Shown piece after piece: positions 1 through 9,392 of a stretch of DNA of 64,000 nt. The position numbers and the translations under genes were made by a program. Position 1 is the stretch's first letter, and every line of letters starts with the position of its first letter. The notes under the pieces were generated by a model, which had not been told where the DNA came from, searched no databases, and was given only the letters and a program-made list of their open reading frames with translations. Source of the DNA: Corynebacterium callunae DSM 20147 (GTDB lineage Bacteria > Actinomycetota > Actinomycetes > Mycobacteriales > Mycobacteriaceae); NCBI RefSeq assembly GCF_000344785.1, contig NC_020506.1, forward strand, positions 558,001 through 622,000. Direction: 5' to 3'.

Positions 1-31
1 GCGTTTAATAGGGAAGGAAAGGTAATACATT

Positions 32-637
32 ATGGCTCGTTATACCGGCCCCGCAACCCGTAAATCCCGTCGTCTGCGCGTCGACCTCATCGGTGGAGAC
101 ATGGCGTTTGAGCGCCGTCCATATCCTCCGGGACAGGCTGGCCGCGCACGCATCAAGGAGTCCGAGTACCTCCTGCAGCTCCAAGAGAAGCAGAAGGCTC
201 GTTTCATCTACGGCGTCATGGAAAAGCAGTTCCGTCGTTACTACGCTGAGGCTAACCGTCGCCCAGGCAAGACCGGTGAGAACCTCATCGTCTTGCTTGA
301 GACCCGTCTCGACAACGTAGTTTACCGCGCAGGTCTGGCACGCACCCGTCGCCAGGCTCGTCAGCTTGTTTCCCACGGCCACTTTGTGGTAAACGGCAAG
401 GCAATTGACGTTCCTTCTTACCGTGTTTCTCAGTACGACATCATCGATGTTCGTGAGAAGTCACAGAAGATGAACTGGTTCGAAGAGGCTCAGGACAATC
501 TGATCGACGCAGTCGTACCAGCTTGGATCCAGGTCGTTCCTGAGAGCCTGCGTATCCTCGTGCACCAGGTGCCCGAGCGCGCACAGATCGATGTTCCGCT
601 GCAAGAGCAGCTTATCGTCGAGCTGTACTCGAAGTAA
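32..637 (+). CDS. rpsD: 30S ribosomal protein S4
   Basis: Ribosomal protein S4 binds 16S rRNA directly and starts assembly of the small-subunit body. The 201-residue product has the actinobacterial N-terminus [14 protein letters not shown], a central arginine-rich S4 RNA-binding domain around residues 90-155 ([10 protein letters not shown], then [13 protein letters not shown]) and a C-terminus ending VELYSK. The ATG is preceded by a purine-rich site, GGGAAGGAAAGG, about ten bases upstream. It is followed by rpoA and rplQ on the same strand, the usual end of the actinobacterial S13-S11-S4-alpha-L17 operon. The length is normal for the family and identity is not in doubt. Confidence 0.98.
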   Translation: MARYTGPATRKSRRLRVDLIGGDMAFERRPYPPGQAGRARIKESEYLLQLQEKQKARFIYGVMEKQFRRYYAEANRRPGKTGENLIVLLETRLDNVVYRAGLARTRRQARQLVSHGHFVVNGKAIDVPSYRVSQYDIIDVREKSQKMNWFEEAQDNLIDAVVPAWIQVVPESLRILVHQVPERAQIDVPLQEQLIVELYSK

Positions 638-744
638 TTTCTGCTTACCCGGCTGCCCCGGGTGCACAGGAATCTTCCGATTTTTCACCATCCTTTCCGC
701 CCCTTTAAGACGTCAAATAGCGGACGTCACCCAAGGAGAGTTCA

Positions 745-1761
745 ATGCTCATTTCACAGCGCCCTACCATTACTGAGGAATTTGTCGATAGCGCACGTTC
801 CAAGTTCGTCATCGAACCTTTGGAGCCAGGCTTTGGCTACACCCTCGGTAACTCTTTGCGCCGCACCCTGCTGTCCTCCATCCCTGGAGCTGCAGTTACC
901 AGCGTAAAGATTGATGGTGTACTCCATGAGTTCACCACCATCAATGGTGTGAAGGAAGATGTTTCTGACATCATCCTAAACATCAAGGGCTTGGTTCTTT
1001 CTTCTGACTCTGATGAGCCAGTTGTAATGCACCTTGTTAAGGAAGGCGCTGGCGTTGTCACTGCCGGCGATATCCAGCCACCAGCTGGAGTTGAGATCCA
1101 TAACCCGGATCTGCACATCGCTACCCTTAATGACACCGCCAAGCTGGATATTGAGCTCATCGTCGAGCGTGGACGTGGCTACGTTCCCGCAACCTTGACT
1201 ACTACCAGTGGTGAGATCGGCCGTATTCCGGTCGACCAGATCTACTCCCCAGTATTGAAGGTCAGCTACAAGGTGGAAGCTACTCGTGTTGAGCAGCGCA
1301 CCGACTTTGACAAGCTGATCATCGACGTTGAAACCAAGAACTCTATTACTGCCCGTGACGCCCTGGCGTCGGCAGGTAAGACCCTGGTTGAGCTGTTCGG
1401 CCTCGCTCGCGAGCTGAACATCGCAGCCGAGGGCATCGAGATCGGACCCTCCCCACAGGAGACCGAGTACATCGCTGCCTACAGCATGCCAATCGAGGAT
1501 CTGGACTTCTCCGTCCGTTCCTACAACTGCCTCAAGCGCGAGGACATTCACACCGTGGGTGAGCTCGCCGAGCGCGCAGAGACCGACTTGCTTGACATCC
1601 GTAACTTCGGACAAAAGTCAATCAACGAAGTCAAGATCAAGCTTGCTGGCCTGGGTCTTACCCTAAAGGATGCTCCTGAAGACTTCGATCCTTCAACTCT
1701 TGAAGGTTATGACGCCGAGACTGGTGGCTACATCGATGTTGAGGCGGAAGATTCCGAGTAA
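745..1761 (+). CDS. rpoA: DNA-directed RNA polymerase alpha subunit
   Basis: The alpha subunit dimerises to nucleate RNA polymerase assembly, and its C-terminal domain contacts promoter UP elements and activators. The 338-residue product starts [12 protein letters not shown]. It has the N-terminal assembly domain (residues 1-230, including [14 protein letters not shown]), a linker, and the C-terminal domain around residues 245-315 with the helix-hairpin-helix region [12 protein letters not shown] and [11 protein letters not shown]. The tail is acidic (IDVEAEDSE). CAAGGAGAG six bases before the ATG is a strong ribosome binding site. It sits 107 bases after rpsD and 55 bases before rplQ, consistent with one transcript. 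Confidence 0.98.
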   Translation: MLISQRPTITEEFVDSARSKFVIEPLEPGFGYTLGNSLRRTLLSSIPGAAVTSVKIDGVLHEFTTINGVKEDVSDIILNIKGLVLSSDSDEPVVMHLVKEGAGVVTAGDIQPPAGVEIHNPDLHIATLNDTAKLDIELIVERGRGYVPATLTTTSGEIGRIPVDQIYSPVLKVSYKVEATRVEQRTDFDKLIIDVETKNSITARDALASAGKTLVELFGLARELNIAAEGIEIGPSPQETEYIAAYSMPIEDLDFSVRSYNCLKREDIHTVGELAERAETDLLDIRNFGQKSINEVKIKLAGLGLTLKDAPEDFDPSTLEGYDAETGGYIDVEAEDSE

Positions 1762-1816
1762 GTCGCATGGTCCAAGCCTGGGCCGCGCTAAATCAATGTA
1801 CAAGGAGTACAACTAA

Positions 1817-2323
1817 ATGCCTACCCCTAAGAGAGGCGCCCGCCTCGGCGGATCCGCTAGCCACCAGAAGAAGCTTCTTTCCAACCTGGCAGCTTCCCTG
1901 TTCGAGCACGGCGCAATCAAGACCACCGATGCCAAGGCAAAGGCTCTGCGTCCTTACGCTGAGAAGCTGATCACCAAGGCTAAGTCCGGCACCGTTGCTG
2001 ATCGTCGTAACGTTTTGGCACTCGTTCCTAACAAGGACGTCGTTGCTTACCTGTTCAACGAGCTTGCACCTAAGTTCGAGAACCGTGCAGGTGGCTACAC
2101 CCGCATCATCAAGCTGGAGAACCGTAAGGGCGACAACGCTCCTATGTCCCAGATCTCCCTCGTTCTCGAGGAGACCGTTTCTGCAGAGGCATCCCGCGCA
2201 ACCCGCGCAGCTGCTTCCAAGAAGGCTGCTGAAGAGGCTCAGACCGAAGAGGCTGAGACCGAAGAAGTAGCAGAGACCCCAGCTGCAGAGACCGCAACCG
2301 AAGAGGCTGCTGAAGAGAAGTAA
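1817..2323 (+). CDS. rplQ: 50S ribosomal protein L17
   Basis: L17 is a large-subunit protein near the peptide exit tunnel. The conserved core runs to about residue 120: [20 protein letters not shown], then [24 protein letters not shown] sequence and [19 protein letters not shown]. After that comes a 45-residue low-complexity extension of repeated A, E and T ([17 protein letters not shown]), which is typical of corynebacterial L17 and makes the protein longer than the roughly 120-residue E. coli form. Start is the ATG after AAGGAG. A strong terminator lies 20 bases after the stop, so this ends the ribosomal operon. Confidence 0.97.
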   Translation: MPTPKRGARLGGSASHQKKLLSNLAASLFEHGAIKTTDAKAKALRPYAEKLITKAKSGTVADRRNVLALVPNKDVVAYLFNELAPKFENRAGGYTRIIKLENRKGDNAPMSQISLVLEETVSAEASRATRAAASKKAAEEAQTEEAETEEVAETPAAETATEEAAEEK

Positions 2324-2342
2324 TTTACTTACTTCATCTTGA

Positions 2343-2384
2343 AGTCCCTATTCCTGAGATTAAATCTCGGGGATAGGGACTTTT
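2343..2384 (+). terminator. Rho-independent terminator after rplQ
   Basis: GTCCCTATTCCTGAGATT pairs with AATCTCGGGGATAGGGAC (one bulge region) and is followed by TTTT. It lies 20 bases after the rplQ stop and before the next gene's likely start, so it should end the rpsD-rpoA-rplQ transcript. Confidence 0.85.
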
Positions 2385-2407
2385 CTGCTTGGTGTGGTTT
2401 TATCAAG

Positions 2408-3031
2408 ATGTCTCACATGATTTATCGATTAGCGGGTGTGCTGTTTGTCTTGAGCTCTGTGGTGGCACTGCTTTTTCAAGGTGTTGCAATCGCGCAATGG
2501 AGCGGTTTTCTCATCATGTGTGGTGCGATGCTGCTGTGGTCCATTGGCAAGAGCGATGTTCATGTTCTTACCTTCTTGCTGGTTGCAGCAGGTTTAAGCG
2601 GCATGGTCTTCGGCCTAAGTGACTCTTTGGTTGCGCTTTTTGCCCAAGTCCTGGCCACCTGGGGTGCCATGCTCTGGGCCTGGTGGCCGCGCACGGAAGC
2701 GTCGAAAAGCGCAATTTCAGTGGTTAATGGTGGACTGACCTTGATCCTTTTGGGTGCTTCGGTGGCCGGTTTTGTTGGGCTGGGAATTATTGGCAGTATG
2801 GATATTGTGCCGGGCTACTTTGAAAGGCTCGCACTTTATTCTCTGCACCTGTGGTTCGTGTTACTTGGAGTGGGGGTATTTAGGAGGCCCAAATTCCGCA
2901 AAAGTGAAAAAACTCACAATAAAATTGAACCCCACCTCACAGCACAAAATTCGAGTGCAGCAAACCGAAAGGCAATGGAAGGTATTGACAACCCAAGACA
3001 GGGTGCGGATTCGCCTAGATCTGGCCTATGA
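2408..3031 (+). CDS. Small integral membrane protein, function unknown
   Basis: I do not recognise a named family. From the ATG at 2408 the product has 207 residues with four to six hydrophobic segments in the first 160 (for example [16 protein letters not shown] and [20 protein letters not shown]) and a polar, probably cytoplasmic, tail of about 45 residues. An upstream in-frame ATG at 2339 would place the start inside the rplQ terminator, so 2408 is preferred. The 3' end overlaps the start of truA by up to 47 bases, which suggests translational coupling. It may be a lineage-specific gene. The coding sequence contains one copy of the 13-bp word CGTCGAAAAGCGC (2700-2712). Confidence 0.7.
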   Translation: MSHMIYRLAGVLFVLSSVVALLFQGVAIAQWSGFLIMCGAMLLWSIGKSDVHVLTFLLVAAGLSGMVFGLSDSLVALFAQVLATWGAMLWAWWPRTEASKSAISVVNGGLTLILLGASVAGFVGLGIIGSMDIVPGYFERLALYSLHLWFVLLGVGVFRRPKFRKSEKTHNKIEPHLTAQNSSAANRKAMEGIDNPRQGADSPRSGL

Positions 3032-3863
3032 CGGAACTGATTTCCATGGCTGGGCGCGACAAGGTACAAGCGACCTGCGCACGGTGCAAAAAGTTCTCGA
3101 GGAAACACTCAACCTGGTTTTGCGGGAGCCCATTGAACTAACCGTGGCAGGACGCACCGATGCTGGGGTGCATGCTGCGGAACAAGTGGCGCATTTCGAC
3201 GTCCCCGCCCAGGCTTTGGAACAACGTTCCATTGATGGCGATCCACAACGTTTGGTACGTCGACTTTCTAGATTATTGCCCGATGACATTCGGGTTCATG
3301 ATGTCTCACTGGCCCCGCCTGGTTTTGATGCGCGTTTTGCAGCGCTGCGCCGGCATTATGTTTATCGCATTACCACCCATCCCGCTGGTCCTTTGCCCAC
3401 CCGCATCCGTGATACCGCCGTGTGGCCCAAGCCGGTGGAACTTGAACGCCTGCAGGAAGCGGCTGAAATGCTGCTTGGACTTCATGACTTTGTTGCATTT
3501 TGTAAAGCCAAACCTCATGCCACCACAGTCCGCGATCTCCAGGAATTTTCCTGGCGCGATATTTCCACGCCCACCGAGCCACAACTTTATGAAGCACATG
3601 TTGTTGCCGATGCCTTCTGCTGGTCCATGGTGCGTTCCCTCGTGGGCTCCTGCATGGCAGTCGGGGAGGGACGTCGCGCACGTGACTTCACCGCTACGCT
3701 TCTCGACGAAACCCAGCGCAGCCCCATGGTGCCTGTCGCCCCAGCGCGGGGGCTAAGTTTAGTGGGCGTTGACTATCCGGAAGTGGAAAAAATGGCCGAG
3801 CGCGCACTAGAAACGCGGGCATATCGGGAAATCCCCGCGAGCCTAAGTCTTGAACAAGACTAA
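2985..3863 (+). CDS. truA: tRNA pseudouridine(38-40) synthase TruA
   Basis: TruA isomerises uridines 38-40 in the tRNA anticodon stem-loop. The catalytic motif [10 protein letters not shown] is present, with the essential aspartate about 55 residues from the start. The N-terminal [17 protein letters not shown], the middle [14 protein letters not shown] and the C-terminal [11 protein letters not shown] segments are also typical. The frame stays open far upstream (to 2754), but that part is membrane-protein sequence from the overlapping gene in another frame. I chose TTG at 2985, preceded by GGAAGG, giving 292 residues. GTG at 3003 is an alternative start. Order after rplQ matches other actinobacteria. 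Confidence 0.93.
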   Translation: MTTQDRVRIRLDLAYDGTDFHGWARQGTSDLRTVQKVLEETLNLVLREPIELTVAGRTDAGVHAAEQVAHFDVPAQALEQRSIDGDPQRLVRRLSRLLPDDIRVHDVSLAPPGFDARFAALRRHYVYRITTHPAGPLPTRIRDTAVWPKPVELERLQEAAEMLLGLHDFVAFCKAKPHATTVRDLQEFSWRDISTPTEPQLYEAHVVADAFCWSMVRSLVGSCMAVGEGRRARDFTATLLDETQRSPMVPVAPARGLSLVGVDYPEVEKMAERALETRAYREIPASLSLEQD

Positions 3864-3932
3864 GGGTAGCTAGACTTATTGCGGGAACTTTTGGCCTACG
3901 GGCTGTTGTGATACTGAGAATAAGAAAGTGAA

Positions 3933-6368
3933 GTGGGTATCCAGATGCTGATGACAGTTTGGATCGCGGTACTGGTTTTTACCGTTCCAGGATTAGTCGT
4001 CTCTTGGGTGTCCGGACTGAAGGTGCCCTGGGCGCTCGCTGCTTCAATTCCTGCAACCTTTGGAATTTACGGTTTTGCAGCTTGGGTGCTGGGCACCATG
4101 GATATGCGTTTTGATCTACGCTCCGTCACCATCTCCACCCTTATATTCTTAGTGGTTGCGCTGTTGTGGCGCCTCATTTTTATTGGCGGTTGGGCATTAA
4201 AAAAGCGCCGCAAACAACCAGTCGAAGAAACTGAATCTGCCACAGTTAGTGAAGAAACAACAACATCTGCAGATGAAATAACTGAAGAAAATATTGAGCC
4301 AGCAGAACCAGCCCAAAAACGTGGTTTCTGGGCTGCAGTTTATGGCTATATGCGCAATGGTGGCATCTTGGATCACCGTTGGTTATTACCTGCCGCTGGT
4401 GTGATCACTGGCGCTTGGATCATTATTGACCGCGCCCTGGATCTCCTGCTGTCCACCTCACATGGCCTTGATGATATTTTCCAAGGCTGGGATGTGCACT
4501 GGCACGCCTCCACGGTGCGTTTTATTGAGGAAACCGGCATTGCTTCCTCCACCCTCATGGGGCAATTGCGCAATGTTGAAACCCAGCAAGAACTCTTTTA
4601 TCCCAGTGCTTGGCATGCCGGCGCGTGGGTGCTATCTGATGTTGCCAATATCTCTCCTATTGCAGCAACGAACCTCACCGGCATCGTGCTTTCAGGTATA
4701 TTGCTGCCACTATCCATCGCGCTCATTGCCTGGCGTTTGCTTAACAACCGTGGTCTCACCGCACAGCTCGGTGCTGGTTTAGCAGCGCTTGCCACCATGG
4801 CTTCCCCGGTGTTGTTCTGGGTGGGTAACTATGTGGGTGCTTGGCCATATGTGGCAGCCATTGGTGCATCTGGAATTGTGTTGGCGCTATTTATGTCTGT
4901 GCCTGCGGTACCAGTACGTATCTTTGCTACAGCTTTGGCTTTTATCGGCATGTTCCAATTGCACCCAGCTCCAGCAACCATTGTGATCATTGCGCTTTTG
5001 TTGTGGTGGCTTCTGCAATTGGTATGGGCGCCAAGCACCAAGGTTAAGGGCTTCAAGCAGGGCGTTTTGATCCGCCTTAAAGATGTTGGGTTAATTGCCG
5101 CGGCTGGCATTTTGGGCGTGCTGTTGGTCTTGCCGCAGGTTATTTCTGGCTCCCAACAAACTGAAGATGTGTTGGCCTATTCTGCTGAGGAAGCGGTAAG
5201 CCGTAGCGAATCCTGGCTGATGGCTCTGCATATGGAAACTCGCCACGTTGACTTCTTTGGCGATATTGATATGACTCCAGTGCTGGTGCTAGCGGCAATT
5301 GGTGGAATTGTGGCCTTGGTGTGGCGCATTAATTTGTGGGCACCGCTGTTCTACTTCTTTAGCTTGGCGCTAACCGTTAACTCACTTAAGCCTTTTGGTG
5401 ATCCTTGGGGGGATTGGCTGACGATCATTGGTGGCCTGCACTATTCCACTGGTCACCGTCTGATCATGCCGGTAGCCATGTTTACTTTTGCGGCTGCGGG
5501 TATTGCACTGGCTGCCATCATCAGGCTTATTTGTTTGGGGCCGGTGAAGAAATTTGCCACAGTTTCCAGCGTCGCCTCGGTGGTTTTGGGACTGGTCGTG
5601 GCAGTACCTTTGCAAAGCTGGGCACAGGACTTTGTGGAGGAAGGCTCAGAAAAAACCATGCTGGCGCCACATGATGACCGCATGGTTAATGATGCAGACC
5701 GTGCTGCCTGGGATTGGCTGAGTGAACAACCTGGTGGCCGGGAATACAACATTATGGGTGATCCAGCCGATGGATATGGCTGGATGTATGCCTATAACGG
5801 ATTGCACTCGGTATCGCGTCACTATGCGTGGCCTGCCGCCGGTGAAGGCTCAGCAACTGCTGTGTTGTTCTGGTGGCCACAGCTTTTGGGTACCGGCACA
5901 GATGATAATCCTGATCAAATTAATCAGGTTGATCAGGCAGCTCGCGATCTTAATGTGGGATTTTTTGTGCTCAGCCCGTGGCCTTTCTGGGCTTTCCAAG
6001 ATCCCAATTTCCGCATGATTGATCAGCTGTGGAACACCCCAGGTGTCACCCCGGTTTATCAAAATGAGCAGGCGGTGGTTTTTGCAGTCAACGACATGTT
6101 CACTGATGAAGAGCTTGATCAAATGCGTGAAGATGGAAATTCTCCGGAGCCGCTACCAGAGCTTGAAACCAAGGGTGAGTTGGGTCTAGCGGAAACAGAT
6201 GAAGAATGGGATGAGCCCTATTATCACCGTCCAACTGACGCTGCCGAAACCGGCGCGGAGGCCGAGGAAGATCTGCCTTATGCGCCAGATCCTTCCAAGC
6301 CTAGTTTTGTAGCTCCGGGAGAAACCACGGAGAAGCCGGTACCCACCAGCACCAAAAGCGGCCAATAG
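3933..6368 (+). CDS. Large polytopic membrane protein (DUF6541-like)
   Basis: An 811-residue protein with about a dozen hydrophobic segments. A charged, E-rich cytoplasmic loop lies at residues 92-130 (EETESATVSEETTTS). A soluble region follows residue 570 and ends in a proline- and acid-rich tail. The layout of multiple membrane spans plus an extracytoplasmic domain resembles GT-C type envelope glycosyltransferases of Corynebacteriales and the corynebacterial DUF6541 family. I cannot see a diagnostic acidic catalytic motif, so enzymatic function is unproven. Start is GTG at 3933 (AAGAAAG upstream); ATG at 3945 is possible. It probably acts in cell-envelope assembly, judging only from topology. 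Confidence 0.75.
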   Translation: MGIQMLMTVWIAVLVFTVPGLVVSWVSGLKVPWALAASIPATFGIYGFAAWVLGTMDMRFDLRSVTISTLIFLVVALLWRLIFIGGWALKKRRKQPVEETESATVSEETTTSADEITEENIEPAEPAQKRGFWAAVYGYMRNGGILDHRWLLPAAGVITGAWIIIDRALDLLLSTSHGLDDIFQGWDVHWHASTVRFIEETGIASSTLMGQLRNVETQQELFYPSAWHAGAWVLSDVANISPIAATNLTGIVLSGILLPLSIALIAWRLLNNRGLTAQLGAGLAALATMASPVLFWVGNYVGAWPYVAAIGASGIVLALFMSVPAVPVRIFATALAFIGMFQLHPAPATIVIIALLLWWLLQLVWAPSTKVKGFKQGVLIRLKDVGLIAAAGILGVLLVLPQVISGSQQTEDVLAYSAEEAVSRSESWLMALHMETRHVDFFGDIDMTPVLVLAAIGGIVALVWRINLWAPLFYFFSLALTVNSLKPFGDPWGDWLTIIGGLHYSTGHRLIMPVAMFTFAAAGIALAAIIRLICLGPVKKFATVSSVASVVLGLVVAVPLQSWAQDFVEEGSEKTMLAPHDDRMVNDADRAAWDWLSEQPGGREYNIMGDPADGYGWMYAYNGLHSVSRHYAWPAAGEGSATAVLFWWPQLLGTGTDDNPDQINQVDQAARDLNVGFFVLSPWPFWAFQDPNFRMIDQLWNTPGVTPVYQNEQAVVFAVNDMFTDEELDQMREDGNSPEPLPELETKGELGLAETDEEWDEPYYHRPTDAAETGAEAEEDLPYAPDPSKPSFVAPGETTEKPVPTSTKSGQ

Positions 6369-6438
6369 TTAGACTGCTAAAACGTCGCAACGGTTCCCTT
6401 AAAAATACATTTGAGGATAATCTCACTTCTGCTACTTT

Positions 6439-6470
6439 TTGCCCTCGATCTTCATTAAGGTCGAGGGCAA
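6439..6470. other. Stem-loop upstream of eccB
   Basis: TTGCCCTCGA and TCGAGGGCAA form a perfect 10-bp stem with a 12-base loop. The T-run lies before, not after, the stem on the + strand, and the reverse strand has A's after it, so this is not a standard terminator in either direction. It sits 26 bases before the eccB start and could be an operator or a 5' leader hairpin. Confidence 0.5.
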
Positions 6471-6495
6471 TAATCGTGTGTGGGGGAGTGAGCGC

Positions 6496-7749
6496 ATGGC
6501 TAATGGGATTTTGATGCCCACAACATCAGCGCAGGTTTCGGGGCATAAATTTTTGGTGCGTCGGATTGAACACGGTCTGGTGCTAGGCGATATTCGGATG
6601 ATTCATGACCCTTTGGCAATCCGTCGGCGAGCCTTGGTTTTTGGTGCTATAGCCTGCGTGATGTTAGCGGTGGGAGCACTTGCCTTGGCACTTTTCCGGC
6701 CCGCAATTAATCCGGGTGACGCTCCACTTATCCGCGCTGAATCCGGAGCGCTTTATGTGCGCTTGGAAGATAAAGTGCATCCGGTTGCCAACCTGGCATC
6801 GGCACAATTAATTGTTGGCCAACTTGTGGAGCCTGCCAATGCCAGTGATGAGATTTTGGCACAGTGGCCACGGGGAGTTCCGGTGGGCTTGGTGGATGCG
6901 CCGGGAATTGTTAGCACGGCGGAAAATTCGGGGCAGTGGTTTGCCTGCCAAACTGCCAAAACCGGGGATATGCATGTCCTTGCAGCGGGTTCGGGGCAGC
7001 TCGCCCAGCCCAGGTTCCTGGAGGGACGCCAGGGGTGGCTCGGGGCGTCGCAAAGCGCAAATGGTCTGGACTGGCACCTGATCACCGCCGAGGGACGTCG
7101 TGCGCTGCCCGCGGAGGCGAGCGAGCAGGGGCGAATTGTGCGCCGTCACCTGGGCATTAATGCTGAAACCCCGCGGATGTATCTGAGCGCCGATATGTTA
7201 AATAATATTCCGCAGCTGCCCGATATCACCTTCCCAGATCCGCTGCCGGAACTAATTAGCATCGGCACGCGGGCGTGGGTTCGCAGCGGCGAGGGGATTG
7301 CGCCGATCAGCGCTTTAACGGAAGGGATGCTTATCGACGCCGGCTCCCGCACCACCGTGCAACCGCGCGCCCTATTGGGCGGCTATCCCGAAACAGCGGT
7401 GGAATTACACCTTCCAGCAGCACTGGTGGAATGGCAAGACCCGGCCGTGGCCTGTGCTGATGGTCTAGGACGGATTGGCTCTTTTGAGGAAATTCCAGCT
7501 GGGGTGGCCTTATCAGGAAATACCGTGGCCACCAGTTTTATCTCAGATTTGCCTGGGGGAGTAGCCCTGGACAGCGGTTTTGGCTTTTATTTGGTGGCTG
7601 ATTCTGGGCTGCGCCACCATATTGTGGATAGTCAATCCCTGGAGGCTTTGGGTATTAGTCAGGTAACCAAGGTGCCCTGGAGTGTGTTGCGACTTTTGCC
7701 GGAGGGCAGTGAACTTTCTCGACAGGCCGCGCTTGCGCCTATGTATTAG
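6496..7749 (+). CDS. eccB: Type VII secretion membrane protein EccB (ESX-4 type)
   Basis: EccB is a single-span core component of the ESX/type VII secretion channel with a large periplasmic domain. The 417-residue product starts MANGILMPTTSAQVSGHKFL, the usual cytoplasmic N-terminus (TRAQVSGHRFL in mycobacteria). It then has one membrane segment at residues about 52-75 (ALVFGAIACVMLAVGALALA) and a periplasmic domain with the family's NIPQLPDI/PWSVLRLLP features. ATG at 6496 follows GGGGGAGTG; in-frame codons upstream lie in the hairpin region. It heads the locus but faces away from mycP-eccD. Order and lack of eccE match the minimal ESX-4 system. Confidence 0.92.
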   Translation: MANGILMPTTSAQVSGHKFLVRRIEHGLVLGDIRMIHDPLAIRRRALVFGAIACVMLAVGALALALFRPAINPGDAPLIRAESGALYVRLEDKVHPVANLASAQLIVGQLVEPANASDEILAQWPRGVPVGLVDAPGIVSTAENSGQWFACQTAKTGDMHVLAAGSGQLAQPRFLEGRQGWLGASQSANGLDWHLITAEGRRALPAEASEQGRIVRRHLGINAETPRMYLSADMLNNIPQLPDITFPDPLPELISIGTRAWVRSGEGIAPISALTEGMLIDAGSRTTVQPRALLGGYPETAVELHLPAALVEWQDPAVACADGLGRIGSFEEIPAGVALSGNTVATSFISDLPGGVALDSGFGFYLVADSGLRHHIVDSQSLEALGISQVTKVPWSVLRLLPEGSELSRQAALAPMY

Positions 7750-7766
7750 GCGTATGATGGCGGTTC

Positions 7767-9329
7767 ATGAGTGCAGTTGTAGCAGCGGATAGTGCCTTTT
7801 TCACCACCCTCGGAAAACTCACCAATAGTCTGTCCATCGGTCGTGGAATTGATGCCAAAGAAATAACTCCCATTGGATGGCCAGCTCACGATGCGGCCAT
7901 AAAGCGGCTCTCAGAAAGCTTCGCAGCTATCGCGCCGGGTGAACGGGTGCGTTTAAAAAAGAAAACTTCCAACCTTTTCCGGGGTCGCAGTGGCAGCGCG
8001 CAAGGCCTAGATGTTTCAGCGCTAAATGGTGTCATCGAGATTGATGCCGAACATTCCACCGCTGAGGTCCAAGGCATGTGCACCTATGAAGATTTAGTGG
8101 ATGCCACCCTAGCTTTTGGTCTCATGCCTTTGGTGGTACCTCAACTTAAGACCATTACACTCGGCGGAGCAGTTACTGGCATGGGTGTGGAATCCACAAG
8201 TTTCCGCAATGGCCTGCCCCATGAATCTGTGCTGGAAATGGATATTTTGACCGGCACTGGCGATATTGTGACATGTTCACCCACTGAAAATGTCGATCTT
8301 TTCCGTGGCTTCCCCAACTCCTATGGATCTTTGGGTTATGCCGTGCGCCTGAAAATCGAACTAGAACCGGTCCTTGATTATGTAGCCCTGCGTTATGTGC
8401 GTTTTTCAGATCTCACTTTGCTAAGCCACACCCTGGAAGAAATCTCCGTTGATCGCGCCTTTGAAAATGACAAGGTGGATTATCTAGATGGTGTGGTGTT
8501 TTCACCTACAGAGGCTTATCTCATCCTCGGTACTCAAACTGCAAAACCCGGCCCCACCAGTGATTACACTGGCGACACTAGCTTTTATAGGGCACTGCAA
8601 CACGATGGCTGCATTAAAGAAGATCGGCTGAGTATCCGCGATTATATTTGGCGCTGGGATACAGACTGGTTCTGGTGTTCGCGTGCTTTTGGGGTGCAAA
8701 ATCCGCGGATTCGTAAACTCTGGCCCCGCGATCTGCTCAGGTCGAGTGTTTATTGGAAGTTCATTGGGTTGGATCGCAAATTTAATATCGCCGACCGCAT
8801 TGAAAAGCGCTATGGCCGGCCAGCTCGCGAGCGCGTGGTTCAAGATGTGGAAGTAACCGCAGATAAAGTGCCAGATTTTCTGCAGTGGTTTTTTGAAAGC
8901 TGCGATATTGAACCAGTGTGGTTGTGCCCAATTCGGCTGCGCCATCACCGCGATGAGACCGGTGCGCAGGTGCGTTTGGGAGCCGGAGAGATCCTGAGCT
9001 CTGCACAAGCCATTGCAGACGGCGCGGAACAACACCCATGGCCGCTCTATCCCCTCAAGCGCGATGTCACTTGGGTAAACATTGGATTCTGGTCCTCAGT
9101 GCCGGTGAATTTACTAGGTGATGACGCACCTGAGGGAGCTTTTAACCGCTCCATTGAAAAGGAGATTGCTCAGCTAGGTGGGCATAAATCTCTTTATTCC
9201 GAGGCTTTTTATAGCAAGGATGACTTTAAAAAGCTTTATGGCGGAGAGATCCCACAGCTTTTAAAGGCACGTTTTGATCCGCAGGGCAGGTTCCCAGGGT
9301 TATATGAAAAGACCGTTAAAGGAGCCTAA
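7767..9329 (+). CDS. tmsA: FAD-binding oxidoreductase TmsA/BfaA-like (10-methyl fatty acid reductase)
   Basis: A 520-residue FAD-dependent enzyme of the DHCR24/FAD_binding_4 type. It has an N-terminal flavin-binding region (residues 65-190, including LFRGRSGSAQGLDVSAL, VPQLKTITLGGAVTGMGVES) and a C-terminal substrate domain. The next gene is a cyclopropane-synthase-like methyltransferase. In mycobacteria and other actinomycetes this pair (Rv3719/Rv3720; tmsA/tmsB, also called bfaA/bfaB) makes 10-methylstearic (tuberculostearic) acid: the methyltransferase makes the 10-methylene intermediate and this enzyme reduces it. Start ATG is 17 bases after the eccB stop. Identity rests on family features and the pairing. 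Confidence 0.85.
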   Translation: MSAVVAADSAFFTTLGKLTNSLSIGRGIDAKEITPIGWPAHDAAIKRLSESFAAIAPGERVRLKKKTSNLFRGRSGSAQGLDVSALNGVIEIDAEHSTAEVQGMCTYEDLVDATLAFGLMPLVVPQLKTITLGGAVTGMGVESTSFRNGLPHESVLEMDILTGTGDIVTCSPTENVDLFRGFPNSYGSLGYAVRLKIELEPVLDYVALRYVRFSDLTLLSHTLEEISVDRAFENDKVDYLDGVVFSPTEAYLILGTQTAKPGPTSDYTGDTSFYRALQHDGCIKEDRLSIRDYIWRWDTDWFWCSRAFGVQNPRIRKLWPRDLLRSSVYWKFIGLDRKFNIADRIEKRYGRPARERVVQDVEVTADKVPDFLQWFFESCDIEPVWLCPIRLRHHRDETGAQVRLGAGEILSSAQAIADGAEQHPWPLYPLKRDVTWVNIGFWSSVPVNLLGDDAPEGAFNRSIEKEIAQLGGHKSLYSEAFYSKDDFKKLYGGEIPQLLKARFDPQGRFPGLYEKTVKGA

Positions 9330-9392
9330 ACTCGGGACGTGCGGGAAAAATAAACACCGCATCTAAACAATTGCAGAATAGGGAAGCACATT

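Noticed and set aside
2754..2984. N-terminal extension of truA by 77 codons
   Set aside because: The sequence is the out-of-frame reading of the membrane-protein gene at 2408-3031. TruA similarity begins only after TTG 2985.
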